Shown here: one piece after another, positions 22,653 to 35,279 of the stretch
Layout of the letters: each line of letters starts with the position of its first letter
Numbering within the stretch: position 1 is the first letter of the stretch
Origin: Linepithema humile
Taxonomy: Eukaryota; Arthropoda; Insecta; Hymenoptera; Formicidae
DNA length: 64,000 nucleotides
Reading direction: 5' to 3'
NCBI RefSeq assembly: GCF_040581485.1
Contig: NC_090128.1
Coordinates: 37,726,931 to 37,790,930 of the forward strand
The notes under the pieces: generated by a model
What the model was told of the DNA's origin: nothing
Database searches by the model: none
Seen by the model: the letters and a program-made list of their open reading frames with translations, nothing else
Translations under genes and position numbers: made by a program

Positions 22653-24514
22653 TTACGCTGCAATCATTCGAATAAAATTGAGGTATGCCGCTGATGTCTT
22701 GCATACCTGTAAACATTTGTAGTCAAATAGTATGTCTAAATTTTCAGATTAGTGTTGATTAAAAACTAAAATTACTTACATCGCAAAAACTTTGAAGAGA
22801 AACATCGAACATTTTAGCCGCTGTCAAAGTTGACGGACGATTTGATCTCATCATTATCATAATTAAACCGCTCACGTTTTTTGTTGGTAACGCATACCAA
22901 TCAATAAAATACGAAGTGTCTCCGATTTTTCCACTCTTTGTTACAACAAAAAATGTAAATCTCAAATGTTAAATTAATATGACTATGAAATTTGTCATTT
23001 GTAAAAATAATAACTTGTGAAATCTACCTCTTCTTTAAGACGATCGCCAATAGTTGATAAAGTAAAGACGTTTACTAAAATCGAAATAACTAAAATAAAA
23101 TAGATAATTGTGCCTAATACTTGATTGTCTTCCCATTCCTGAAATATATTTAAATAAAAAATAAACATATATACTTTGACAATAAACTAATCAATATGTT
23201 AAAATACCTTAAGAACTCCATACTCAAGAAAACATATGATAATAGTGCATCCAACCATTTCCGATAAAAAGACAAAGTTCAATGATTTTTCGATCATTTC
23301 AACATATCTGCAATAAATATTATCATAGAATAAAAATAAATATAAGTATTATAAAGCAAATTAATAAATAAGAAACAAATAACATAATAATTATTTAACA
23401 AGCATAATTAATATAATAAATGTTATGAAAAATAATTCTAGATTTAATCACTTTCAAATATTGTTATATGAGATAAATAATAGATTTCTTGTGTACTATT
23501 TTTGCAAATAAATTCTATTATTTATCTCAATATTACAACAATATTTGATAGTAATTAAATCTAGAAGTATTTTTCATAATTTTTATCATAATTACACTTG
23601 TATACAATTATTATTTTTATATGAAACTGACATTCTTTCTCATACCAGTAAACGTATATATATCGATAATATTAAGGATATATTTAATAAAATAATCACA
23701 AAATTTTTCTTTACCTGAGAGCTCGCATGTGCTGCGCAATTATCCGACCAAATCGTTCGTGAATGCCGTCAGTTCCATTAACTAGCACAGTTTCCATATG
23801 TCTGCGAGCAATTTCAAACAAGCAGCAAGCGTGCATTACACAGGTAGCTATTAGGCTGTAAACGCCACAATTCGTAGATAAGATCATGGTACTGAACAGA
23901 ATCTGCGTGACGAAAAGGATCTCGTAAAACGGTGAATTTTCCACCACAAAGAAGATATAGTCGCTGAGATATGGCAGAGGCAGATGCGTCGAGTTGTCCT
24001 CCGTGTTGACAATCCTGTCCGCCACCAGCGGCATAATTATGTGATAAGGCAACGCGCCGCCGTACAGCAAGCCCAAGTACATAATCGTGAATTGCCTGCC
24101 AATTTTGGCATTTCTCACCATTATTAATCGATCCTCTTCGCTTTCCACGTCTCTATATTGGATGAGCATCTGCTGCAGACAACACTTGATGTCGTTTTTA
24201 TTGATGATCATCGTCCAAAATTTGATAATTCCCAACAAACTAAACACTTGGGCGGCTATCACTTTCATGTATCTGGTCAAATCTTCCGCATCAAAAAAGG
24301 TATATATAATGTGCGGTACGAGTAAAAAACACATTAAGCTAAATGTAAAGCTTGTTTGAAAAAAGTATTTGATTTTATCAAATGTGGAATCATTTCCGTA
24401 AAGAGGCCAGATACCGACAGGCGTTAATAGGATCTTGGCAATTTTTACCACGTACTCCGCGTCAGATCTGTAATTAAAATTTCGAAATATCGTACCGCGA
24501 TTGTCCGACGACAT
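22653..24514 (-). CDS. Odorant receptor OR8 (complete, 406 aa)
   Basis: Exons: 23715-24514, 23208-23307, 23028-23138, 22780-22935, 22653-22706. ATG at 24514 (MSSDNRGTIFRNFNYRSDAEYVV). Exon sizes and phases match OR2 apart from an 800-nt exon 1. Subgroup marks shared with OR9: YGGALPYHIIMPL, LPYLSDYIFFVVENSP, WYALPTKN, STLTAAKMFDVSLQSF, and the tail VCKTSAAYLNFIRMIAA. Intron 1 (23308-23714) carries a palindromic repeat. Intact by inspection; ligand unknown. Confidence 0.92.
23424..23590. repeat. Inverted repeat in OR8 intron 1
   Basis: The left arm (TTCTAGATTTAAT, TCAAATATTGTT, GAGATAAATAATAGA in order) is mirrored by the right arm across a loop of roughly 30 bases, giving a stem of about 60-65 bp with small mismatches. 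It resembles a small foldback MITE; no clear target duplication was identified. Confidence 0.7.
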
Positions 24515-24595
24515 ACCCGAGATTTTTTATTTACAAATGTTCTACGCGTTTTATCCCCGACTGAGAAATTGCACGCGATCTCTGAGAATTATTCG

Positions 24596-24615
24596 TAAGC
24601 GCCTGCGTGTAAAAA
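24596..24615 (-). promoter_or_regulatory. GC-rich motif upstream of OR8
   Basis: TAAGCGCCTGCGTGTAAAAA, 82-101 bp upstream of the OR8 start. It is a looser match to the OR1-OR5 motif. Confidence 0.35.
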
Positions 24616-24619
24616 GTTT

Positions 24620-25878
24620 GTCGCTCCGTAGCAACTTTGCATTATATAATGCCTATCTTCTCAGAATCGCTGCAACTTTCAGTGGGAAGGAAAATGTGTA
24701 CGATTTCAATGATTACGCAGGCGCTGTAAGATAAGAAGCGTCCTGCCTGGAAGACAGAGGTTTACTTTACGTTACGCTATCATAAGCAAAAGCATACAGT
24801 GTTCACAACGTATTTCTATGTATTTCTATGATTTTAAAGTTTACAATGTGAAATTTAATTAAAAATATCTTTTGTATACATTTTTAAATTAATTACAAAG
24901 GTATATTATTACTGAATATTAAGTATGTTATTTGTAAATTGATAAAACTTTCAAAAACAAAAAATTTCTTTGACACATTGGAAATAAATCGTATTCTTTA
25001 ATTATGTTTAAGAATAGCAAAGTGTTTATAATAGATATATTTAAAATTGTAATATTATTCTATAAAATCATAATAATATTTAAACAAAATTTTAATAATA
25101 GTTTGGTAAACTCACACAATTTTATAATACTCTATATATTTTTAATTGTGATAAAAGTGTTTAATCTACATTTTCACGCAAATATTTAACTTTGTTTGAA
25201 GAAGATCTGAACAAGTAATACATTCGATTTCATATGAATGTTAAAAGATGCCGATATACTTATATAAATTTTATAACAAGTTTAATTGGACCTGTTCAAT
25301 GTTTCAATATTTTCATCAGCGCCATACCATCTGCACCGGTGAGTAATTTTATTAACTAATATTTTTTATTAACAAACTGCGCTTGGTAATTTTACTGCAA
25401 TCATGATGATTACATATAGAAAGCATAGTATTATAGGTATAGTTTTTGATTATTCGCGATTTACGTTTTGTAAAACTTCTGGATAAAATTTGAGGGAAAA
25501 TAGAAGTTTTGGGACAATAATAAAGCTGCAATAAAAGTTCTGAACAAAGAATAGATATTATACTATTGCAAAGTTAGACGTAACTCAAAATTGTAATTCG
25601 AATAAATTTCCTTCGAACAAAAGGGAGAATCATGAATGGTAACATTATGTCTAAAAATGACACATAATGTTTAAATAATTTGTAGTAGTACAATTTATTA
25701 TTCGAAAAAGAAGTAATTGTTTCGGTGATGTTAAACATGAAAAATAATTGAACCGTGTTATTTCAACAAAATAATGATCAAGCATTTTTTATCTTACATA
25801 TATCTTATATCTTCTATTTTATATAATTAATATCATCTTACACAATCAATATTTTTTTATCATGCAATATTTGAAAAT
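24620..25878. other. Intergenic, OR9 to OR8
   Basis: About 1.25 kb, mostly AT-rich. It contains short AT-driven open frames such as 25004-25189 plus, judged chance. The OR9 3' end is at the right. Confidence 0.5.
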
Positions 25879-27635
25879 TTACGTGGTCATTGTTCGAATA
25901 AAATTGAAATATGCTGCTGATGTTTTGCAAACCTATAAATGCAAGCAATACGTATGGCTAATATTACATTTGTCAATTTTTGAATGAAGATTGCAGCAAA
26001 CGTTATAGAATACTTACCTCGCTAAATCCTTGAAGAGAAAGATCAAATATTTTTGCAGCAGTTAAAGTTGATGGACGGCTTGACCTGACCATCACCAAAA
26101 TTAAATTGCTTATAATTTTTGTTGGCAAATTATACCACTCGATGAAATATGACGTTTCTCCTACCTTCTCGCTCTTTGCAACCGTAAGAAATAATTATTT
26201 TATTAATTAATTAGTTATATTGTTTAAACATTTTTAACTGGTATTTGAATATAAAATATTCATTTTCTTATCATTGTAACTGATGTATTATATATATATA
26301 TTTTTTTTCTTTTTAATTCTGTATTAATATAAAATTATTTTGCAGACTCTCTACCTCTTCTTTAAGACGATCGCCGATAGCGGATATTATATAAACATTT
26401 ACAAATATTGATGTCATTAGAACAAAATATGTACCCATGTTTAAGACCTTTCCATCTTCCCATTCCTAAAGTGAATTTGTGAAAATAAAATTAATAAAAT
26501 TTAATTTTATTTAATTAATAAAATTTTATTTTATTTAATTAATTTTAATTACACTAACAAAAATACCTTAAGAACTCCAAATTCCAGAAAACAAATAATA
26601 ATAGTGCATCCAACCATTTCGCATAAGAAGACAATATTTAACGATTTCTCAATCATCTCTGCGAATCTATAATGTATTTTATCAATCAAATAAAATTAAT
26701 ATAATTAAAATGTATAAACATATTTTTTTCCATTTTAGTTGTTAATAATTTATCACTGCATTACATATGATTTAATTTAGAAAAAAAACAGGGTAACAAT
26801 TTACAGGATCATTAAAAAGATGTCCGTTGAACTTTTACCTGATGGCTTGCATGTGATGTTCGATGATTCGTCCTAGCCGCTGATGAACATTATCTATTCC
26901 ATCGCTGAGAACCGTTTCCATCTGTCTGCGAACTACTTCGAACAAGCAGCAACTATGCATTACACACGTGGCGATCAAACTGTAAACGCCGCAATTTGTA
27001 GATAGAATGATGCTGCTGATTAGAATTTGCGTCACAAAAATAATCTCGTAGAGCGGTGAATTTTCCACCACAAAAAAAATATAATCGCTGAGATATGGCA
27101 AAGGTATCTGCGTCGTATTGTCCGCTTTGATTTCTCTGTCTGCCAGCAGCGGCATAATTATGTGATAAGGTAACGCACCGCCGTATGACAATCCTAAGTA
27201 CGTCACCGTAAAAAGTCTGCCGATTTTGGCACTGTTCGTCATTACCAATCGATCTTCTTCACACTCGACATCTCGATATTGCATCTCCATTTGCTGCAAA
27301 CAGTATCTGATCCCTTCTTTATTAATAATCATTGTCCAGAACTTGATGATGGCGAGCAAGCTGAACACCTGAGCGGCTATAACCTTCATGTATTTGGTCA
27401 GATCCTCCGCATCGAAGTAAGTGAATACGACGTGCGGAATGAGCAGGAAACACATCAGGCAAAATATTATACCTGTCTGTATGAATGTCTTAATTTTGTC
27501 GGATGTTGAGTTGCCACGATACAACGGCCAGATACCAACGGGTGTCAACAGGGTTTTGGCTACCTTTACCACGTACTCGGTATCGGACCTATAATTAAGG
27601 TTCCGAAATAGCGTGCGGTCGTTATTCTCCGTCAT
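25879..27635 (-). CDS. Odorant receptor OR9 (complete, 405 aa)
   Basis: Exons: 26839-27635, 26567-26666, 26355-26465, 26018-26173, 25879-25932. ATG at 27635 (MTENNDRTLFRNLNYRSDTEYVV). Very similar to OR8 over its whole length. Exon 4 reads EWYNLPTKIISNLILVMVRS and STLTAAKIFDLSLQGFSE; the tail is VCKTSAAYFNFIRTMTT. It is the last OR of the array on this side and lies about 0.7 kb from the oppositely oriented aquaporin gene. Intact by inspection. Confidence 0.92.
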
Positions 27636-27730
27636 TACTCGGAATTTTTAGTTCGTAATTGCTTGATCACACTGTATGCTTACACCCCCGACAACTGACG
27701 GACACGAATGTATTCCGCGAGAGTCAAACC

Positions 27731-27750
27731 GCGGGCGCGTGCGTGCAAAG
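27731..27750 (-). promoter_or_regulatory. GC-rich motif upstream of OR9
   Basis: GCGGGCGCGTGCGTGCAAAG, 96-115 bp upstream of the OR9 start, in the same place as the OR2 and OR4 motifs. Loose match. Confidence 0.35.
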
Positions 27751-28247
27751 TTCGCCTCCTTGCGACAATTTTCTGCGGACAATTTGCGAAAATTGTAGAA
27801 ACTTCTAATGGTAAGGAAAATTGTGCAATTTTAGTAGCAACGCATGCGCTGTGATATGAGAAGGCTTTGAATTCTTTGTGTCAGAGCTTCAGTCTTCCAA
27901 CCTGTCTAACAATGTGAACATCTTTCCAAACAAAATCGTCAAGAATGTAAGTAGATTTGTATCAATCAGAATAACTTGACAGTAATTTGCTTATCATGAG
28001 ATTTTTAATATCTATCGTGCATTTGTTTTAAATGATGTGATTTTATGGACATAAAATGGTAATACAAATAATTTTCGACAAATTTGTAAAATTATTGTGA
28101 AATTTGCAATTATCCGTAAAATAATTATTGCATTTTCTAGCATATTGAGCAATATACAAAAGTAATGATTCAAGTACACACTCAATATCTACCGATTTAT
28201 CTACTGATAAGACATTGCATTTTTTTTTTTTTACATTTTTACGAAGA

Positions 28248-28352
28248 ATGGCGAAGCAATATGATTTGCAGCGATTAGCGCAGATTGTCAAAGTAATTCC
28301 AGTAGCAATTGTAGTAAAGCCAACCGTCGTACTTCATCATGCAGAGCGATGA
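28248..28352 (+). other. Possible upstream open frame of the aquaporin gene
   Basis: ATG (28248) to TGA (28350-28352), 34 codons starting MAKQYDLQRL. It overlaps the proposed aquaporin start at 28339 in another frame. If the transcript begins upstream of 28248, it could lower translation of the main frame. Transcript start not known. Confidence 0.35.
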
Positions 28353-30524
28353 AAATAGTAAGTGTTTATTGTTAAAATCTCGACAAGTGTCGAAATATGC
28401 GTGTGCGGTATTTTACAGGCACAATGTGGAAGATGCAGAAAAATACGATGACAATGTTCGCGGCAGAGATTGTCGGTACAGGTGTTCTCGTATTCTTCGG
28501 TTGTATGGGGTGCATTGGTGCCATGGGGCCTGCACCACCTCCTCCACTGCAGACAGCATTAACCTTTGGCTTGACGGTGAATCTCATAATTATGGTATGT
28601 TATCACATAATTAACTTGTGCAAATCCTTATATATGATAAATAACCTAATATATGATAAATTTATATTTATTCTTAACAATTTAGTCTTATTGTTATTTT
28701 TATCTCAATATATATTTTTAACAATAGATAAATTATTATAAATATCTTTTTATAATAAAATAGCACATATTTTTCATTGATATACGCGATATAACTTCTA
28801 CAATATTAATAAAATCAAGATGTAAATAAGCATTTTTTATTTATTGTATAATTTTATATATATTGCCAATACAACTTGTTAGATGTTAGGCCATGTAAGT
28901 GGAGCTCATGTTAATCCAGCGGTCACTATTGGTGCTGTCATCATTGGTCTGAAATCAATTCCGACAGGCGTAATTTACATCCTCGGCCAGTTTATCGGCG
29001 CCACTATAGGATATGGAATTTTAAAAGTGCTTTTATTTTTTATTATTATAATAGTAGTTTATATATAAAAACGTGATTAATATTTATGCAATTTATAATT
29101 TATATTTTGACAGATGATAACACCAGCAGAATTGTTCAATGATGGAAACCTGAATTCGACTGCTGGTGTTTGTGTCACGGTTGTCCATCCGGGAATAAGC
29201 AGTCTGCAAGGTGTATTAATTGAGGTGTTTTGCACAAGTTGTTTACTTTGTGCAGCTTGCGCCACGTGGGACTCTCGATGTGCTCATACCACGGATTCGA
29301 CAGCCCTCAAATTTGGTCTTTCAGTCGCTACTATATCCTTTGCTGCGGTAAAACTGTTCTTCACACCGCATTTTTTCCTTTTTTATATTATTATGAGAAA
29401 AATTCAATATATTAATTATATATACTTATTATAATATATTAATCATTTATTACTATTTACGTCTTTTTTATGAGTTAACAATGTTTAACAAAAACTGTCT
29501 GCCAATATACATGAGTAATTTTTTAATAGAAAAATTATTTAAATGAAAAGATTATTTACATATTATTTGTCCATCATAAAATTTTCCGAAAAGATGTAGC
29601 ATTAAAAAAAATAATAAAATTTTTTCCTCTCTGTCTAGAGTCCTTATACTGGATGTAGTATGAATCCAGCACGGTCATTTGGTCCTGCAATCTGGAACAG
29701 TGCTTGGAAAGATCAATGGGTATGTTAAAAAAATTAAAATTCTATTAAATATATTTTAATATGAATAAAAGGAATAAAAAAGGGTTTAAAGAGAGAAATG
29801 TAGAGTACGGTGTAATAAAAACAGAATATCAATTTTTTATAAAAGAAGATAAAGAGTTTCGTAAAAGAAGGTTTTATAAAAGAAGATTATTGCTATTTAT
29901 TTGTTATAAATTTTACAAAGTTTACAATAATATTTTTTTCATTTTTTATTTATATTTTATATTGTATTTTATTTTGTTGTAAATTAATAGCACAACATTT
30001 CAAACATGCATGATACATAGAAATTTTCTTACGACATTTTAATCGGTCACAAGAATTTCTATAAGAAACTATACCTAGTATGTAGTATATGCGATAAAAA
30101 ATACATATATAAGTATTCGATGGCATCACCGATAACAAAATTATCTATAATAATATATTTATCACTTTATTTAAACATCACATGTCAAAGATATTTCTAA
30201 TCAAACGATAATCATTACATTTTGAGATTAAGGAAACGTTATGTAAAAGCATATCTAAGTATATTTTTAATTAATATTTTATGTATATAAATTATAAAAA
30301 ATAATGTTTTTTATTCTTTGCTTTTTTTCTTTAATTTTTATTGTTTAATATTTTTGTTTTCTTAGATTTATTGGCTTGGTCCTATCATGGGAGCTTTGCT
30401 TGGAACATATGCCTATCAAGTACTGTTTGCTGAAAAACAACCAAAGACGAGGAAATCTATTTGTTTAACTGATGAGAAATCATTTGACATTTTGCTGCAA
30501 TTGGACAAAGCATGCAATATATAA
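28339..30524 (+). CDS. Eglp: Aquaporin, insect glycerol channel (entomoglyceroporin) type
   Basis: Membrane channel of the MIP family, 270 aa. Exons: 28339-28357, 28419-28594, 28883-29026, 29114-29347, 29639-29719, 30366-30524, all phase-consistent. It has six membrane spans and two half-helices: GHVSGAHVNPAVT (NPA at 76-78) and YTGCSMNPARSFGPA (NPA at 200-202). The selectivity-filter positions read Phe56, Ser188, Cys197, Arg203. In water-specific aquaporins the second is His; a small residue there is known for insect entomoglyceroporins, which carry glycerol and urea as well as water. The class is therefore inferred from that Ser. The start MQSDENS depends on a 19-nt first coding exon with a good GTAAGT donor; an internal Met in exon 2 is the alternative. 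A poly(A) signal AATAAA is at 30559. Confidence 0.88.
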
Positions 30525-31744
30525 ATGACGTACAAGTTAAATAATTTTTTAGTTTATAAATAAAAATATAATTAATATTACAAATTATCTACACTAATAT
30601 AATTATCTATGACTTGATACACAATTATATTAATTCTTTATGATAATTATATATTCTTTCCTTTATATCATCAATCGATCATGCTTTCTTTAAAGTGACT
30701 GCAAGTTTCTGCAGATGGCGGATGTAACTATAAGTCAAATCAATAAATATAATAATATAATTCTTTTTATATTATAAATTTAATATTAAATTTATCTAAA
30801 AATAGGAAAAAAGTAAATTAATGAGAAATATTTTAATGTGTGAAAAATTAGTTTTAATTTTTCTTATAATATTCTTAACAATGATTAAAATGATACTTAT
30901 TTCTCAATATGGTTATTAATTAATTGAGATTTTAATTTATAATATAGTCGAGAAAAATGTATCTTGAAGAAATTTCTAAAATATTATAGAATTTACATAT
31001 ATTGTATAACTCAACTCTATTATATTTAATTCTTTTTCTTGAGACAAATAAAGATATATTTTGATTAGAACATTACACATTTTTGTTGCAATTTTTATAC
31101 AATCTTGCACAAAATATTAATAATGCACAAAATCACAAATTGATAAGAAATCCCGACATTTCTCTCAAGGTTTTCTGGGTAAATATAAATTTATTTAGAG
31201 TAGCGCGAAAAGATTTTAGCAAAGGAAATAAAACCTTATATAATAGTTTATATTTAAAGCATATAAAATGAAATTTATTGAATTAATATAAGATATTAAC
31301 GTTCAATTTGATTAGCGAAAGCAGTATAGTTTTAATGATGTAACTATTTGCAGGTAAAAAGTTCTACAGCAATAATAATCCTAATGTATAATGGATTACG
31401 ATTACAGCTCGTATAATTTTACTGCAATTTATTCAATGCTTCGGATATACACCGGTTGTGCGAACATCACGTTACGAGGTTCATCAACCTTCACCCAGCG
31501 ACACACTCTCCAGCACTCGGGACTTGGTCATGGATACGATCGATAACAGGGCGTTTCACGGATGTTTCGAGAACGCAAAACCGGACTGCATTCACACCTG
31601 CGTATCTCATGGATGTGAAACTGCTCTGCCCTGTGGTAGTATACTTACAGCATTGTTATGTAGGCAAGTGTCATAGGCAGATTGTTGCAAACCGGCTGTT
31701 GTCGACCGGTCAACTTGGAGAAACCGGAATTTGATATTTCAAAG

Positions 31745-31745
31745 A

Positions 31746-31813
<68 letters not shown>

Positions 31814-31826
31814 AAGAAAGAGAGAG
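31745..31826. repeat. (GA)n microsatellite
   Basis: About 80 bases of GA repeats with a few AAAG interruptions toward the right end. Confidence 0.95.
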
Positions 31827-32001
31827 ATCGCCCAATGTATTTCGCCCTGATTGCAACATTATCTCAATGTGACTGTCGAGTTCAAGGTCGCGCGATACCG
31901 GTGAAGCAACTAAAATTAGTTGTTCGTAGCGGACAGGTTATCGTGTGCTCGGGGAAGCACGAAGCCACGGTTGAGAGTTCGTTATTTATGTAGCTGATGA
32001 G

Positions 32002-32035
32002 GGTAGCCATGTAGCCATGCAGCCACGTAGCCATG
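32002..32035. repeat. Short GTAGCCATG tandem repeat
   Basis: Three to four imperfect copies of GTAGCCATG / GCAGCCACG in a row. Confidence 0.75.
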
Positions 32036-35033
32036 GTGCCTTGGTTGCGAGAAGAACTTTGTAACAGCTATCGAGGGAGAAAGGTTGCGGCGTAGTACTT
32101 TTTTTTTCTCCACGAAGTGAAGTTTGCACGCGGCTCGATTAAGACGAAGCAATTTTCGTTCCTGTTGCGTAATATGTGCACAGATGTTTACCCTTGTATG
32201 AAGATATTATGGCTGCGATGAAGTATAAACAACTTTAAGAGTTTATTATAGACGGGACGTGAGGAAAACGTTCTAACTATAAAGCTGTATTTTATTCTGC
32301 CACATTATAAGAGAAAATTGTTAAAAAAAAAATTATGCTTATATTATCAGTATAGGGCTACTATTTGTGTGGAAGTATTAATATGGATTGCAAAATTTAT
32401 AATAAAGCATTATTTTTATTTAATCATCAGTATTTTTATCAATCAAAATGATCTATTAATCTTTATTGCGGTTTTTTTCTTAATCATGATACATAGATAC
32501 ATAGATACAATCATAAAAAGAAAAAAATAGATAAAATGTATCACAGATACGTTTATTTTGTTTAACGAAAGCAACGAACGTTTGTATATTTTCTACGCAT
32601 TATATGTATATATAACTTGCTTCGTGCATTTATCGATTAGCTGTTACAGCTGTACTTCGAATGCCCTGGAACACGATGAGAACATCCAAACAGCAAACTT
32701 GCGTTTGTAACGATTTGTGCAGAATGTTTATTATATTACATTAATATTATGCAACAAAATCTATAATATTTCAGAAAAAAATCATTATATATAAATGATA
32801 GAGAATATAAAGAAATATAAATTAAAACTAATTTTTCGATGTATTCAAAATACATGACAAAATGTTTTAAAATGTTCGAGATAAAATTTATTATTTAATG
32901 CGCAATAATAGTATTCACAAATCTTATAAGGCTAAATCATTACTTATGATGAGAATACAAAATCATATATGTAGAGATTTGCATCTATATCGCGTATTCT
33001 AAATTTAGTTGCAAGGAGCATGCTCTATAAACGACTTACAATAGAATATTCAAAGCATACATCTTTCATAGCCGGAGTCTAATACTAAAAGTAAGTAGAT
33101 TCGTTTTATTTAGTTGCTTTCTTAAGATAAGAGAAATGTGTTCTTGATTTTTTAATTGCAAATTAATTTGTTCCAGTGACCCATTGAAATTGGAAAAGAA
33201 TACTTCGCTGGGAAAACTTATCAAGTGCAACTCATTTTGCTAGCAATGTGTTTGCTAACTGTAAATAATCATCGTTCAAACAAGTCGCTTCATCGAGATT
33301 GGGAAAAGAGATGTCGTTGAGAAAGTTCCCACAGATCATCACGTAGTTCTCGTTTAATACAACTATGTTGGCAACCGTCTACCTTCGCATTTCATTACGC
33401 CGTTCTGAATGACACCTGAATGTAACGAGGTATCGCACGGTACATTGTGCATATTTGTATGAAGTATATACGAGTAGTTCCGTTCACCCTTCCGTTGAAT
33501 TTAATCCGCCGGCCGTTGTTATAGCGACCTACAAAAATCTTGCAAGGGAAAGATAAGTATCTGGCGCGCGACCCTTATGTACTTTTGAATAAAATTGCAT
33601 TAATTGTGTCTACTAACAGAAGAGCGACCTTTGTCGGGCTGAAATACATTCTAGTCGGGCTAACGAGCGATATGAAAAGGAAATCGATAGAGCGGTACAT
33701 GATATACGCCAAAAGAGAAGCGAACGTAATATTATGCAATCTACTTGTATTGCTATTTTTGTGTATTGGACATTTTGGTTGGTGTATAATTTAATGATCA
33801 TATGTCGAGTCCATTACGATTCTCAGTATGAACGCAGATTAACTTTTTCTATAACTGCGCATCTTTTTGAGCAAACTTTCCATAGCTCACATCTGCTAAT
33901 GCGAGGCGGGCTGGTGACAGTTGCGTAATGTTTGTCTCTTTAATTGTCGCTGGCAACTTCGCATTTGCATGGAAATTACTCTCTCACGTTATCGTCGTAT
34001 CATGCATGAGTCAACCCGGCTTTCGTGTGTTTGCAAACATGTTGCTTCGCGTGGCTACTCAAGCCTCGAAACCGCGCCTTAAAATCTCGTAAAAATAGCT
34101 GTCATTCGCCTCGAGAACTGATAAAAAAACCACACCGGAACGGCTAGAAGGTCAACTCGAGCTGCTGCGCAGTAGGAAATCCTACCGTAACCGAAGAAAC
34201 TACGCTCAACATTTTGATGCGGCGCACGCACGTGATTTCGCAATGTTAGATCACGATGTCCCTCTTCCACCCAATCCCCCTTCATTAACATCCACAAAGT
34301 ATTCTCAAAAACAATTCTCTAATCTATTCGCTAAAAATTGTGACCTCGTTTCCAGCGATAACAGAATCCTCATTATCACATGTATACAAAGAATAATATG
34401 ACTTCTGTCACATCTGTAATATCTTCTAATCGACATAAACAGTCATCTATACGCGCACACTTAAACTTCTCATATAAAAAGAATGGCGAAAACATAAGTA
34501 AGCCGAATCAAGGTCGCTCCGAACACACCACACTTTTGAAAAGGCCCACCACATAACTTTATTAATAACTTCACTATATAATAGAATCTTTCTTATCTGT
34601 TTCTTACAGGTTTTTCGAGTTACAAAACAAATCGGCGATATACACACAAGCCTCACAAGATCAGTAGGAAGATTATTCTAGCGTATATGCAGGCAGTATT
34701 ATATCACATACCGGTTGACCATGTTAACGGCAGCGGATGCGGCGGGGGACGGCGGCGTTTGCTTGTGTGGGTTGGGCGGTATGGTGGGACCCAGGCTGAG
34801 CGAACGTGCCAGAAATCCCGTCGACCCGCTGGTCGGGCCGATCAATACTCGGCATTTGCTGATTTCTACGACGTAGTAGGCAAAAAACTCACCGGCAAAT
34901 AAACCGGTCGGTAGATCTCATCACGGCGATGCCGAATATCGTAATTGCGAAGGGAACCAGGCCCAGCTAGGGCCTGAAACGATCGATCGCATGCAATTGC
35001 GCATTATGCGCAGCAGACGCCGCCGGTTCTCTA

Positions 35034-35078
35034 GAAGCTTCTCGGCGCTGCGACGCCGCACGCACGCGCCTATAAAAG
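35034..35078 (+). promoter_or_regulatory. Heat-shock-like core promoter: AGAAGCTTCT plus TATAAAAG
   Basis: AGAAGCTTCT (35034-35043) fits the paired heat-shock element unit nGAAnnTTCn, with a further TTC unit just upstream at non-standard spacing. A TATA box, CCTATAAAAGG, is centred at about 35074, in a GC-rich patch (about 34690-35260) that stands out from its surroundings. A TCAGTT initiator-like sequence lies at 35124-35129, rather far from the TATA box. The TATA orientation points to plus-strand transcription, away from the aquaporin gene. Function is inferred. Confidence 0.4.
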
Positions 35079-35099
35079 GCGGCCGGCCGGCCCGTCTCG

Positions 35100-35271
35100 G
35101 CGCATTCGTAAATAAACCCTGGTTCAGTTTGGACGCAGCGAACACCCGAAGACCCCCTCACCCCTCACCATCAGTGTAACACACTTCGGCTTCTTATTTC
35201 GTCGAGACCGCCGGCACAGGAAAATGTAGGCGAGCGGGCACCAGGTGCGGAGCGCGACAGTTTACCGTAGG
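35100..35271 (+). ncRNA. Possible untranslated first exon
   Basis: Sequence downstream of the TATA box, without a long open frame, ending in ACCGTAG followed by a usable GTATTC donor at 35272. No plus-strand coding exon that could follow was recognised to the right. It could be the leader of a distant gene or a non-coding transcript. Low confidence. Confidence 0.2.
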
Positions 35272-35279
35272 TATTCCCT

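Larger units (their letters stand above)
30570..34680. other. Long stretch without a recognised gene
   Basis: About 4 kb between the aquaporin gene and the GC-rich 35-kb region. AT-rich to about 31.3 kb, then more mixed composition. Open frames at 31456-31734 and 33540-33794 (plus) and 34079-34297 (minus) have no family resemblance or splice context. It contains the (GA)n tract and the GTAGCCAT repeats listed separately. Confidence 0.45.

Noticed and set aside
31456..31993. Overlapping plus-strand frames across the (GA)n tract
   Set aside because: No family resemblance, and one of them simply reads through the GA repeat as alternating Arg and Glu.
34695..34895. Minus-strand open stretch with GPTSGSTGFLARSLSLGPT and Pro-rich sequence ending near a GTATGT donor
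   Set aside because: Looks exon-like in the GC-rich 35-kb patch, but has no recognisable family, no clear acceptor and no neighbouring exons. Open frames are expected in GC-rich DNA.
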